Shown piece by piece: positions 1 to 10,756 of a stretch of 64,000 bases of DNA. The notes under the pieces are model-generated. The model ran no database searches. It was not told the origin of the DNA and was given only the letters and a program-made list of their open reading frames with translations. A program made the position numbers and the translations under genes. How positions within the stretch are numbered: position 1 is the stretch's first letter; every line of letters begins with the position of its first letter. Source of the stretch: Cavenderia fasciculata (taxonomy: Eukaryota > Evosea > Eumycetozoa > Acytosteliales > Cavenderiaceae); contig NW_004457737.1 of the NCBI RefSeq assembly GCF_000203815.1, forward strand, positions 1,612,001 through 1,676,000, read 5' to 3'.

Positions 1-666
1 GTTTCAAACAAGTACAAGACTGTATTCTACATACTGGGTAATCATGAATATTACAGCCACTCTGATAGATTGTCAATGACAGAGATACAGAAAACACTCA
101 GATCGATATGCTCGTCATTTCCAAATGTCATCTTTATGGATAATGATTCATATATGTTGGATGAATACAAGATATTGGGTACTACTCTATGGTCAAATGT
201 ATCAAATGATAAATCTAAAATGATTGAATCTTCTATTAATGATTATAGATGTATTTATAAAGATGATGAAACATCAACATCGACAGATCAAAAAGTGGGT
301 GGTACCACCACCAAAAGAGTAAATGTACAAGACACGAATAATCTTCATAATCAAGCAGTTCAATGGATTGAAAATGAAATAGAATCAGCTGGAGAATCAC
401 CTGTCATTGTTCTCACACATCATGCTCCATTGTACTCTGACAACAAACGACTACTTTGTGATCCAAAATTTATAGGTGGTGATATTAATTGTGCTTTTCA
501 TACGGACCTCTCCCGATTGATGAAATCACCTGTCCAATATTGGCTCTATGGCCACACTCATTGGGTATCATCATTTAAATACAATGGTGTTACTGTAGCA
601 ACCAATCAAAGAGGTTATTTCTTTGAACATGTGGGTTTTAATCCCTCTACTTGTATAGAATTGTAG
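1..666 (+). CDS. Calcineurin-like metallophosphoesterase, C-terminal part (5' end outside window)
   Basis: The reading frame is open from base 1 and ends in TAG at 664-666, so the gene begins upstream. Metallophosphoesterase metal-site motifs are visible: GNHE (encoded near 36-48), VLTHHAP (near 410-428) and YGHTHW (near 546-563). These residues bind the two metals of the calcineurin-like fold, so a hydrolase acting on a phosphoester is expected; the substrate cannot be read from sequence. The insert between GNHE and THHAP carries a Lys/Thr-rich stretch of low conservation. No intron is needed in the visible part. Family assignment is firm, the exact member is not. Confidence 0.85.
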   Translation, partial: VSNKYKTVFYILGNHEYYSHSDRLSMTEIQKTLRSICSSFPNVIFMDNDSYMLDEYKILGTTLWSNVSNDKSKMIESSINDYRCIYKDDETSTSTDQKVGGTTTKRVNVQDTNNLHNQAVQWIENEIESAGESPVIVLTHHAPLYSDNKRLLCDPKFIGGDINCAFHTDLSRLMKSPVQYWLYGHTHWVSSFKYNGVTVATNQRGYFFEHVGFNPSTCIEL

Positions 667-1069
667 AATAAAATACACCAAACTTTTTAAATAATCTTGG
701 CATATCTATATACATATATACAGTAGTTTGGTTTAAATTTAATTTATATTATTTATAAAGTCATTCAAACAAATTTGATTGTCAAGAACCCAACGAATTT
801 CATCTAGTCTTCTCTTTACTAGTTTTTTTTTTCTTCCCACCCTCCTCTTTGGAAATAGAAAACAGTATCTTGTTCTGCAGCACACTCACACACACGATGC
901 ATATGATGTGATCAGATAGCATAGATCAATCACTTTCACTTGATTAGATTTATGAAAAGTGTAGCAAAGGAATGGTTTAAAATCATTCAGATTCATTAGT
1001 TTGGTTTGGTATCAATACTATCAGATAGTCTAGTAGACAGAAAGAAATTTATCGATATATTAAGAAAAA
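667..1069. other. Intergenic, no gene seen
   Basis: A+T-rich spacer with a T-run near 823-832 and a short CACACACA stretch near 885-896. It probably holds the 3' end of the phosphoesterase gene and the promoter of the next gene. I saw no RNA gene or long open frame. Confidence 0.5.
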
Positions 1070-1096
1070 ATGTATAATCATTATTATTTTTATTAG

Positions 1097-1300
1097 GAGT
1101 TGTATTAGTATTTGGTCAATGTATGTATTAATAAAATATTAAAATCTAAAATGTCTGTTACAATCATTTAATTTATTATCTTTAATTTTTTTTTAACATT
1201 TTTTATAGCAATGACTCCAATTGGTGAAATTCAATTCTATGATACTACTCCAGATAGAAATAGTAAGATTGATTTGACACTATCTCTATCATTCCAATCA

Positions 1301-1331
<31 letters not shown>

Positions 1332-2698
1332 AATTAATTCTTTGAATTTTAATTGATCTTTTTCTTTCTAAATGTTTAGGTGATTTTGAAAGTGCTTATT
1401 GGATTGCAAATGAATATGGAGAATTAGGAATGGTAGAGTCTACTTTAGGGCCTGATGGAAAACCAGTTTATGCTCACACTGGTGCAAGCCCTCTTGGGTC
1501 TATTCAAAGTCCACAAACTTTTGCAGCCTACTTTAATGCTGTTCCCGATGTTACCATCCAACTTACAACGGGCAGGTCATTGACATTCCTAGAGAATTTT
1601 CCTTGGGAGTTTATTACACAAGACCTCATGTTTTTCCCTATCAATGGTCTTGGATTTAATGACAATTAACCATATTTTTATGTTCAATATCAAAATAAAT
1701 TATAGGTGATGATTCCAATCCATGTACTATTGATACATGTACAAATGGAACTTGTAGTCATGATGATTTATGTACAACCACCAGTCTATGTGAAAAAGCA
1801 AGATGTAGAGTAAATGGAGATATTGGAGAATGTTATTTTGAAAATCTTTGTTATTCATTTGATGGTTGTGTTGTGGATCTTGTAAATCCGATAGTGAAGG
1901 TTGTGAATTTAATGCAATGGATTGTAAGCTACCTTCCTAAAAAATCATAAATACTCTATTTGATAAATTTTAATTCATTTTTCGAATCTTCTTATAGGTG
2001 ATGATGGTGATCCCAATACTGTTAATGCTTGTTCAGAAGGTCAATGTATAATAGTATCTGAATGTTTACCAGGAGATCTATGTGAAGATGTTGTTTTGGT
2101 CAACAATACTTGTATATTTATACCAAATTGTATAACAGAAGATTTATGTTACCCTAAATCATGTGATGCTACCCAAGGATGTACAAGTACAACTATGAAT
2201 TGTGACGATGGAGATTCTTGTACTGACGATTCTTGTTTTGATGGAAATTGTGTTCACAATGATATTTGTACATCAACAACTACTGCAGTGGTTTCAACCT
2301 CTGGAGTCGTCTCAACTACTGGTCAAACAATTACTACCTCTAGTGTCGTAACTACTACTGCCATTGTTACGACAACCTCTCAATCAACTACCACCTCTCA
2401 TTCAACGACCACTTCTCATTCTTCAACAACCTCTGAACCAACCACCTTTTCAACAACCACTGGAGGAGCAGTGACTATTGGTACTTCAATATCTACTTGC
2501 ACTGGACCAAGTATCACATTGGGAGGAACAACCCATCATCATGAAGAATGTGAGATTAAAAAAGATGGAAGTAGTGTAGGATGTCCAAAAGGGTATCACT
2601 GTGTTGTGGTCAATGGAAGAAATACTTGCATCAACAATCAAGACGATTGTCCTCCAATAAAGTGTAGTAATGATCCATCCCCGAATCCCAGTACCTAA
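1097..2698 (+). pseudogene. Fibro-slime (PA14-like) plus Cys-rich-repeat extracellular protein gene, disrupted
   Basis: Exons that join in phase: 1097-1120 (end of a signal-peptide-like segment, VVLVFGQ), 1209-1262, 1380-1669, 1706-1923 and 1998-2698. The first encodes the start of a fibro-slime domain (SDFE, LGPDGKPVY, FNAVPDV, PINGLGF). The last two encode Cys-rich repeats (CTDDSC, CVHNDIC), a long Ser/Thr-rich linker (about 2270-2460) and a second Cys-rich segment. This architecture is typical of dictyostelid Psi-like secreted proteins. Two defects are visible. The fibro-slime exon runs into TAA at 1667-1669 with no GT donor before it, so the second half of the domain is missing. In the fourth exon the frame is off by one base near 1871-1872: the shifted frame gives CGSCKSDSEGCEFNAMDC, as expected. 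The first coding exon could not be placed. Pseudogene or sequence error are both possible. Confidence 0.55.
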
Positions 2699-3146
2699 AA
2701 AAACAAAATTAAATTAAATAAATAAATAAAACAAATAATATTAACAAAATATCTTTACAACAAGATGCAATGACCGACCGACACTTAGATTAATGCTTTC
2801 ATATCTAGTTGTAGTGAAATTTGATTGATTGTAAATCAATCATTATTATTATTATTATTATTATTATATAATATTGAACCTTGACATCTCAAGTATACAT
2901 CTATTTTTACAATAATAATAATCAACAAGGTTTGTCCTTTGTTTGTATTCTCCAAAAAGTAAGATAAAAATTAATTTTAAAAAAACCAATTCTTTCTTGA
3001 GAATCTAGTATTAATTTAGATTTTCTACTTTATTCTTTTTGTTTATTTGTAGTTTATTGTTATTATTATTATTATTCATCTTTACACATTTTTAGAGTAG
3101 TAAAGACATCATTTAAAAGAAGAGAAAGAGATCAACATATCATATC
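2699..3146. other. Intergenic, A+T-rich with (ATT)n
   Basis: Spacer between the Cys-rich gene and vta1. It contains a run of ATT repeats (about 2843-2866) and another near 3058-3074, just before the A-rich leader of vta1. No coding or RNA signal was recognised. Confidence 0.5.
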
Positions 3147-4730
3147 ATGGATAATGTACCAGCACCATTGAAATCGATATCTCCATTTTTGAAACAAGCC
3201 AAGCAGCTTGAGAAACACGATGGTGTTATGGCTTACTATTGTAGACTGTATGCTGCTCAGATGGCTATGGAGATTAAGAAGAACTTGGGTCCTTCAGGTA
3301 GAGAACTCAGTCCCTTTATTGTTAGGATTTTAGATCAAGCTGAAGCTGTAAGCACATACAAATGAAATAGAACCAAAAGAGAGAGAGATGATAGTTTGAT
3401 ATTAACTCTCTTTCTCTTTCTTTCTTTCTCTCTCTTACTTACTTTTTTTAAATAATATTACGAACTAGGACAAGAGTAAACTTGGAGGTCAATTAGATGA
3501 AGATGGAATGGAAAGAGATTATGTTGAAGGGTTTGCAATGAAAGCTTTTATTCATGCTGACAATGAGGATAGAGCAGGTAGAGCTTCTAGATCAACGGCA
3601 ACTACTTACTACTCTGCCTATTTGTTCTTTGACGTGTTGAAGCAATTTGGAGATCAACCAGACGACATTAAACAAAAGCAAAAGTATGCTGGATGGAGAG
3701 CAGCCGAAATCAACACGGCCATCAAGAATGGTGTCGAGCCTACTCCACCACCAACCATTGACTTGACAGAAGAGGAGAAAGAGTTGGAAGCTATGAATCA
3801 AGCCGATCAACACAATGGCGGTGGAGAATATTCGCCAATGAATGACACTGCCGACAACTACCAATCCAACAACAACTTGTCCAATTCATTCCCATCAGCA
3901 CCAAGACAACAATTTGATGACGACAGCGGACTTTCGTTCCCATCTGCTCCATCCTCTCAACCTCAATTCCCATCATCGTTTGGAAACAACAATGGACCAT
4001 CATTCCCATCATTTGACCAATCAAACAAGAACAGCAACGGCCCATCATTCCCATCGTTTGACCAATCAAACAAGAACAGCAACAACAGTGGACCCTCATT
4101 CCCATCGTTTGATCAATCAAACAAGAATAGTGGACCGACATTCCCATCACCACCATCCTATGATCAATCAAACAAGAGCAACAGCAGTGGACCATCATTC
4201 CCATCATTTGAGCAATCATCATCTAGAAACAATAGTCCATCATTCCCACAAGCTCCCAACAGTCAATCTTCTTCATTAAATAGTAGTGGTGGAAACGTAC
4301 CAACCTTTCCATCAGCTCCAAAGAATCAACATCAGCAAGAACAACCATCATTCCCATCATTTGATCAATCAAACAAGAATAGCAATAGTGGACCATCATT
4401 CCCATCATTTGACCAATCAAACAAGAACAGCAACAACAGTGGACCATCATTCCCATCGGCTCCAAAGAATCAACATCAACAACAACAACCACCTAGCTAC
4501 CAAGAACAACCACCTAGCTATCAAGAACAATCACAACAACGTACTTCTCCATATTCTTCACCTCATAATTCCATGATTGATGATTCTCCACCATCATACC
4601 AACAACATCAACAAGCCTCCCCACCAGTTTCTCGTGGTCCACACCATCAATCTGTAATCCATTCTCAAAATCAACAAAATCAACAAAACCAACAAAACCA
4701 ACAACAACAACATTATCAACAACATCAACC

Positions 4731-4762
<32 letters not shown>

Positions 4763-4986
4763 TCCAACAACCACAACAACAACACTATCAACAACAATCT
4801 CAACCACAACAATCCCAACAATATAGACCACAACAAAAATCAAACTATGAACCAACAGAAGAGGACAGGGCAAATGCACAAAAGTTTTCCAAATGGATTA
4901 CTAGCTCTCTTCAATTTGATGATGTACCATCGGCACTCAAAAACTTGAAACTTACTTATAAATATTTGACTGGTATCGACCTTTAG
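3147..4986 (+). CDS. vta1: Vacuolar protein sorting-associated protein VTA1 (LIP5 homologue)
   Basis: Two exons, 3147-3347 and 3469-4986 (GTAAGC...CTAG), give 572 aa. Vta1/LIP5 is the cofactor that binds and stimulates the AAA ATPase Vps4, which disassembles ESCRT-III on endosomes. The N-terminal 150 residues are the paired MIT-like helices (PAPLKSISPFLKQAKQLEKH, VMAYYCRLYAAQ, YYSAYLFFDVL). The last ~45 residues (KFSKWITSSLQFDDVPSALK, then LKLTYKYLTG) form the Vps4-binding VSL domain. Between them lies a linker of about 370 residues, far longer than usual, made of tandem repeats with the core FPSFDQSNKNS (about residues 240-400) and then polyQ. The linker is probably disordered. Start: first ATG of the leader, with the conserved domain beginning at once. 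It is convergent with gemA, 146 bp away. Confidence 0.92.
4000..4460 (+). repeat. Tandem coding repeat, FPSFDQSNKNS units in vta1
   Basis: About eight imperfect copies of a 33-45-bp unit encoding GPSFPSFDQSNKNS-like segments, with spacer variants ending in NNS or SSS. The units keep the reading frame and differ by silent and single-residue changes. A CAA-rich polyQ tract follows at about 4660-4840. Confidence 0.85.
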
Positions 4987-5132
4987 AATAATAAATAAAT
5001 TATTAATTTGTGTTTATTTAAATATGTAAAGAAAGAATATATATGAATGTGTAGTAGTAATCGAAGAATTTTAATTAAAAAACTATTCTTTTGTGTAGGT
5101 GGTAGTAGTAGTAACAAAGAAATACAAAGATC

Positions 5133-7452
5133 TTATTTAGTTGCTGCCTTGTTTAATTGTTTTAAAATAAAGAAACCAGCTGCTCCCAAAATAGCACCAA
5201 CTGCTCCCAATGTTATCCACACATTTGATTGTTTTGTTATTGCCCTAATTAAAAAAAATATTAAGTTTATGAATCTCGATGATTGTTAATTTCTTGTAAT
5301 ACTACATACTTGTTGTTGTTGTTATTATTGGTTTTAGAGTTATTAGTAGAATGATTATTTCTTTCGATTGAATCAAAGATTTGTCTATATATTAAATTAT
5401 TTTTGGTCATTGAGAATGTCAATGGCACAACATTTAACTTTTTCAAGATTGCAGAATCGCTATTGTTGCTGTTGTTTGGATCTTCCGTTTTAGATACATG
5501 TACAAAGACAACTGGAATCTTTGAAAATGATTTAATAACTTGGTTATAGATATTGACTGCATAGTCTAGTGATCCACCAATACTGTTATCATAAACCAAA
5601 CAAATACCATCACATCTTGTCAATTTGTTTGATTCCAATACTACTTGTGGATTATTAAATTCATTCAACTTTATACAAATAAATATGTTAACAAAAATCG
5701 ATTGATCAATCATTTCTTCTTATTATTCTACACTTACAATGATAAATTTTTCAGTATCAATTGGCAAAGAACAAACAATTAAATCCTTGGTATCATCAGA
5801 GGAATAGGTTGATTGTTTGATAAAGTTTTGTAATAATGTACTCTTGCCAGATGATTTTTGACCAAACACAAAACAATTGTAGGTAGTTCTATCGCTAGTC
5901 GTTGTTTGTTGGAGTAAGCAAGTAGTATTTGGTTTCAAAATACTGTCATAACCAAAATAGGCAAAATAATTTAAAGTTAATTGATATTCTTCAAATGTTT
6001 GTAAACTATAAATAAAAAAAAAATAAAAAGAACAATCAATATTAATATTTTAAATAATACTACTACTACTATCTACTAACCTCCAAAGTGACAAGAATGA
6101 ATTTAAAGTTAAATCACCAGTTGATTTGTTGATTCCAACCTTTTCATAGGATTCATCAGTGAATGGACATCCAGGTGTAGTGGAATATAATTTTTGTTGA
6201 TCAGATTTACTTAATAAACCATCATTGTTTGAATCAAATCTCTTGAACAAAGATTTCAAATAAACAATACCATCATTACTTAATTCCAAATAATTACCTT
6301 TTGGAACACTTATTCTACAAAAATATATATAAAGTAAGTATTTTTGTTTTCTTTTTTTCTTTTTTTTCTTTTTACATACAATGGAGATAAATAATCTTGA
6401 GATAATTCCAAATTATCATCATACTTGAAAGAACGAATTGAAACCCAAGTATGTTGTGGATTCTTCATAAGGAATAAGAGGTTCATAAAAAGGAACCCTT
6501 CAATAGTAAAACCATTGTCATCGACACCATTATCGATACGACTACGAAGGAATCCCTTGAGATCAATGATATCCTCGGTCGACATGGTCACATGTTGGCA
6601 TCTTTGTTGGAAATAGTTGATTTCCTGGTCACTGAGCGATCCGTCATTGTCCAAATCGCACAATTTAAATATTCTACGCAACACCTTTTCGCACTTGTCA
6701 GTGAGACGACCATTTGGACGATCGAAAAGAATGCGTTCTGGATAGAGAACCAAGCTTTGAGTTGTTTCCAACACTTCATGAATATTAAACATCAATTTGG
6801 AACTGCATTGCATCCAACGAATCGTTTCTCCATAATCATTACTCATCATTTGAATTGTCTCTTCAATTTGATCCTTGTATTTGTCTTGATCTTCTTCCAT
6901 TTCTGATTTGGTTCCAACAATTACAATTGGTATTGGCTAAATTAAATAAATAAAAAAAGATCAACTCTGTTAGACATAGAGAAAGAGATTAGAGTCATTC
7001 TTTGATCGTTTATAGTTACATTTGAAGAACGAAGTTGTTTAATCAATGGCATCCATTTAGTACGAACACTCATAAAAGTGTTGAATTGATTACTGGCATA
7101 GGCAATAATGACAGCATCACATTGCTTCAACTCAATGTTGAGTTGAGTACGACCTTGTTGTTGAATATCATCAGAGTTGCAAGTATCGATGATTCTAGTT
7201 GCACAAGGTGCATTCAACACCTCTGCAGGAATTGTAACTTCTGGTACAACCTTTTGAACATGTTCTGCAAATGAATTACTAACAAATGATGAAATGATCG
7301 TTGTTTTACCTACTCCCTCTATATATATATAATGATGATGATGAGAATATAAAAGTAAGTTAAACCAAACTACTTCAAAAGAGTCTATTATCGATCTATC
7401 ATTCTATCTTACCGTCACCAACTATAACTATCTTTATATCCTTTCTCATCAT
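5133..7452 (-). CDS. gemA: Mitochondrial Rho GTPase (Miro)
   Basis: Seven exons on the minus strand close in phase: 7452-7413, 7318-7020, 6936-6380, 6314-6081, 6005-5738, 5668-5310, 5244-5133, giving 622 aa, the usual Miro length. Domain order is diagnostic: N-terminal GTPase with P-loop GDEGVGKTT (about 12-20), EF-hand loop DLDNDGSLSDQE (about 206), second EF-hand DSNNDGLLSKSD (about 326), C-terminal GTPase with GQKSSGKST (about 425), and a tail-anchor helix (ITLGAVGAILGAAGFFIL, about 596-613). Miro sits in the mitochondrial outer membrane and links calcium and GTP state to mitochondrial position and ER contacts. The usual NKxD of the first GTPase reads TKSE, so nucleotide specificity there may be altered. 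The last exon is small and encodes only the tail anchor. Confidence 0.93.
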
Positions 7453-7692
7453 TGTGAATTAGAAATCTTCTCTCTCTCTTCTCTCTCCTCTCTATCAAGC
7501 AACAAGATAAATTATATTATATATATGGGTAATGAAAGATACTTTCAAACAGACAATCGTCCTTCTACTTGTGAGCAAGGAGGGAAAAATTTTGAATCAA
7601 GTTTGAAAATTTGAACTTCAATTTTTGAAACAAATGAATAATAATAATAATGATGATAATATATATTTAAATATAATTGAGTAATTAGACAA

Positions 7693-8283
7693 CTACCATT
7701 CTTCTAATATATTGAAAAACAATGGTTCTAATAAATCTCCTTCACCAGCAACATAAAGATTGTTTGGCCATTCCAAACCCAATTTCAGAGTTAAGAACTT
7801 TGCAAATTGATGACTGTTGCATTCATGATTCCATTGATCTCCTCTTGATTGAATAAATTCTTTGTACCATTGATTTTGGGCAACCCTTTTCAATCCATCG
7901 GCCCATTCACGAGGATTTCCAGAATGGTATTCATTTGTAATTCTACCCAATTTCTGATGCTTGGCATATTTGGTTCGACGATAATGTAGTTCATTGCCAA
8001 CTAAATTGACTGATTTTGAGGTTCCATGTTGAATTTCAAGATGTAATTCATATCCTTTTGGGACTTCTTCCGTAGACTGACCAGCTACATCAATTACGAT
8101 TGTGTAATGATCACGGAGGATAGGGTTGGAGACAGCAAGAGTCTTTGATGTCTCTAATGTTTGTGTATATGTAACTAAATATACATCACCTACAAGTGAT
8201 TCATCTTCATTGGTTGTAGGCAATGGTGTAGACACTGTATAAAAAATATCTGGGAAATAAAATTTACTAAACCATGATCCCAT
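7693..8283 (-). CDS. Unrecognised 196-aa protein
   Basis: A single uninterrupted frame of 196 codons with coding-like composition, preceded by A-rich leader sequence. I do not recognise the family. It has HYTIVID (about residues 63-69) and a later NHECNSHQFAKFL segment (about 150-162). A His in a strand followed by a Cys/His-rich helix is reminiscent of permuted papain-like folds, but that is only a shape resemblance. There is no signal peptide or membrane segment, and the N-terminus (MGSWFSKF) starts with Met-Gly, so N-myristoylation is possible. It is transcribed divergently from the GPI transamidase gene 238 bp away, and its stop lies 240 bp upstream of gemA on the same strand. Confidence 0.6.
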   Translation of the reverse strand: MGSWFSKFYFPDIFYTVSTPLPTTNEDESLVGDVYLVTYTQTLETSKTLAVSNPILRDHYTIVIDVAGQSTEEVPKGYELHLEIQHGTSKSVNLVGNELHYRRTKYAKHQKLGRITNEYHSGNPREWADGLKRVAQNQWYKEFIQSRGDQWNHECNSHQFAKFLTLKLGLEWPNNLYVAGEGDLLEPLFFNILEEW

Positions 8284-8521
8284 GTTTGATTGATATCTTC
8301 AAATATAAATATAAATAAATTCTATATTATAACAATAAACAAATATTAACAATAATGTTAAAGAATAGTATAGAATAGAATAGAGTAGAATAGAATAGTA
8401 GTTCTTGCTGCACCCGACAAAGAACTTTAATTTAATTTTTAATAACAAAAATATTTATTGGTTTTTAATTAGAGTGTTGTTTTATTACAGGTTCATAAGT
8501 ATTATTTCTACATTCTTTTCA

Positions 8522-10035
8522 ATGTTTACATATAAATATATAACTGTAATAATAGTAACATTAATACTGTTATTATTATTATGTACTAGTACAACAACAG
8601 AAGCACAAAAGTATCAGAATGTCAATGCCAACAGCGGAGAAGCAATCAACAAGAATGTAGAGCATTTCTTTAGAGGTCAACATACCAACAATTGGGCGGT
8701 ACTAGTATGTACCTCTCGGTTTTGGTTCAACTATAGACACATTGCAAATGTATTGGGGTTCTATCGTACTGTTAAACGTTTAGGTATCCCCGATTCTCAA
8801 AGTTTGTATCAATCATTCAACCGATCAATCAATCAATCAGCTTATATAGTCAATCACTACTAACACGTCGTTGTTTGATTAGTTATATTAATGCTTGCAG
8901 ATGATATGGCATGTAATCCAAGAAACTCATATGCAGGTAGTATCTTTAACAATGAAAATCATAGATTGAATCTGTATGGTGATAACATTGAAGTAGATTA
9001 TCGTGGTTATGAAGTAAACGTAGAAAACTTTATTCGTGTACTCACAGGTAGACATGAACCTGAAGTTGCTCGTTCAAAGAGACTATTGACAGATGAAAAG
9101 AGTAATATATTGATCTTTCTAACTGGTCATGGAGGTGATGAATTTTTAAAGGTAAGGTATAATAATAATCATATGAATGTCACAAGTTGTATTAATCTCT
9201 GTGTCAATCTATCTATCTATAGTTCCAAGATAATGAAGAAATTTCAAGTTATGATTTATCAGATGCATTCAAACAAATGTGGGAAAAGAAGAGATACAAT
9301 GAAATCTTGTTTATGGTAGATACATGTCAAGCCAATACTCTATACAAAAGATTTGATTCTCCAAATATTCTAGCAATTGGAAGTAGTAGACAAGGTGAAA
9401 ACTCTTATTCTGTATGTTTAGAGAGAAGAGAAAGAAAGAAAGAATGAATCTTTATTTCCATTTATTAATTATTTTAATTACATTTTTTTGTTTGTAGCAT
9501 CATTCAGATCAAGAATTGGGATTAGCTGTTATAGATAGATTTACATATTATACATTGGATTATTTTGAAAATGTTGATCCTCATAATGTTACATTGTTAC
9601 AATTATTCTCTAGTTATTCTCCGCAGAAATTAAACTCACATTCTGAATATCGTTTTGATCTATTCAAGCGAAAGTTGGATCAAGTTCCAGTAACTGATTT
9701 CTTTGGATCTGTCATGAGAGCAGACATTACGCCACCAATTCCAGATGCATCTGTCGTACCCCCAACCAAGAATGAAAACAACAATGAATTAACTTTTGTT
9801 ATTTCTGAAAAACCAATAACAATTGATACAAAGGAAACTGTATGTTAACAAAACAACACATCAATGATAATGGTGGAAATGATTTTATCTAATTATTATT
9901 ATTATTTTATTTTATTTCTAGGGATCAAATCTTTTACCAATGTTTAATAATAACTTTTTAACTGCATTTATTGCCTTTTTTGTATTCTTTTTAATACTTT
10001 CATTCACAACGACACCTGCATCTCCAAAAAAATAA
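8522..10035 (+). CDS. pigK: GPI-anchor transamidase catalytic subunit (PIG-K/GPI8)
   Basis: Five exons, 8522-8801, 8883-9151, 9223-9411, 9498-9839 and 9922-10035, give 397 aa. It is the caspase-like C13 cysteine protease that cleaves the C-terminal signal of proproteins in the ER and attaches the GPI anchor. Visible are a signal peptide ([18 protein letters not shown]), the conserved [17 protein letters not shown] and [11 protein letters not shown] blocks, catalytic His in LTGHGGDEF (about 176) and catalytic Cys in VDTCQA (about 218). The 42-residue spacing is as expected for the family. A C-terminal membrane helix ([17 protein letters not shown]) is encoded by the last exon. The start at 8522 was chosen because it places the signal peptide at the N-terminus; the frame is open further upstream. 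Confidence 0.94.
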
Positions 10036-10120
10036 TAATAAATACGTAACATAATATATAAATATACATATCTCTTTTAACTTTTAAAAATATATTTCCC
10101 TTATTATTACTACTATTATT

Positions 10121-10715
10121 TTATTGATTTACTTTTAATAAAACAATAATTATAATAGTAATTAATATAGCTATACCAAAAGATATGGCAACCTTTATCT
10201 TGTTCTTTTTTAAAAATCTTGTAAAACTAGCATGTTCTGTGTCATCTTCATACTCCATAATCTCTCGAAGATCATTTAAATCTTCTTCCACTGTATAATG
10301 ATCCAAATTATTGATGGTAATATTATCAAACTGTATCTTTTCATCTGGCTCCACTTTCTTTTTACCAGCATTTGATTCCTGTCCAGTTAAACTTTCCAAT
10401 TCTTTAATAAATTCTCTAATTGCATTATTAAATGATGTTATCTTTGGTTTAACATTGATTCCAGAGTTTTGACTACTAAATTCTAATTGTTGAATCTAAA
10501 GATTGACAACGATTGGTTAATTTAATTAAATTTGAGATTTCCACAGGGACACATACGATTGCTTTTGCCTCTTCCAAATCATTTTCAATTTCTTCAATCA
10601 ATAGTATTCTTTCGTCATGTGAGATTGATTCGTCTCTATATCTTGGAAGACTTGTTTTAATCTTTTCGCAAACTTGATTAAAGTCTTGTTCATAGTGAGA
10701 AAATAATTGTTGCAT
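10121..10715 (-). CDS. Vti1-like membrane protein lacking a recognisable SNARE motif
   Basis: Two exons, 10715-10557 and 10495-10121, give 177 aa. Residues 1-105 look like the three-helix Vti1 N-terminal domain (FSHYEQDFNQVCEKI, EEIENDLEEAKAIIQQLEF, FNNAIREFIKELESL). The C-terminus is a single membrane anchor (ISFGIAILITIIIIVLL) with a short tail, as in Qb-SNAREs of the Golgi/endosome. The segment between them, about residues 106-155, is acidic (YTVEEDLNDLREIMEYEDD) and shows no 60-residue heptad SNARE motif with a central Gln. The protein is about 40-50 residues shorter than typical Vti1. The exon is contiguous there, so a missed exon is unlikely. It could instead be another tail-anchored tether. 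Divergent from kmo. Confidence 0.6.
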
Positions 10716-10721
10716 TTCTTT

Positions 10722-10756
<35 letters not shown>

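Noticed and set aside
3592-4879. Several open frames on both strands within vta1
   Set aside because: All are shadows of CAA/AAC/TCC repeats in the vta1 coding frame.
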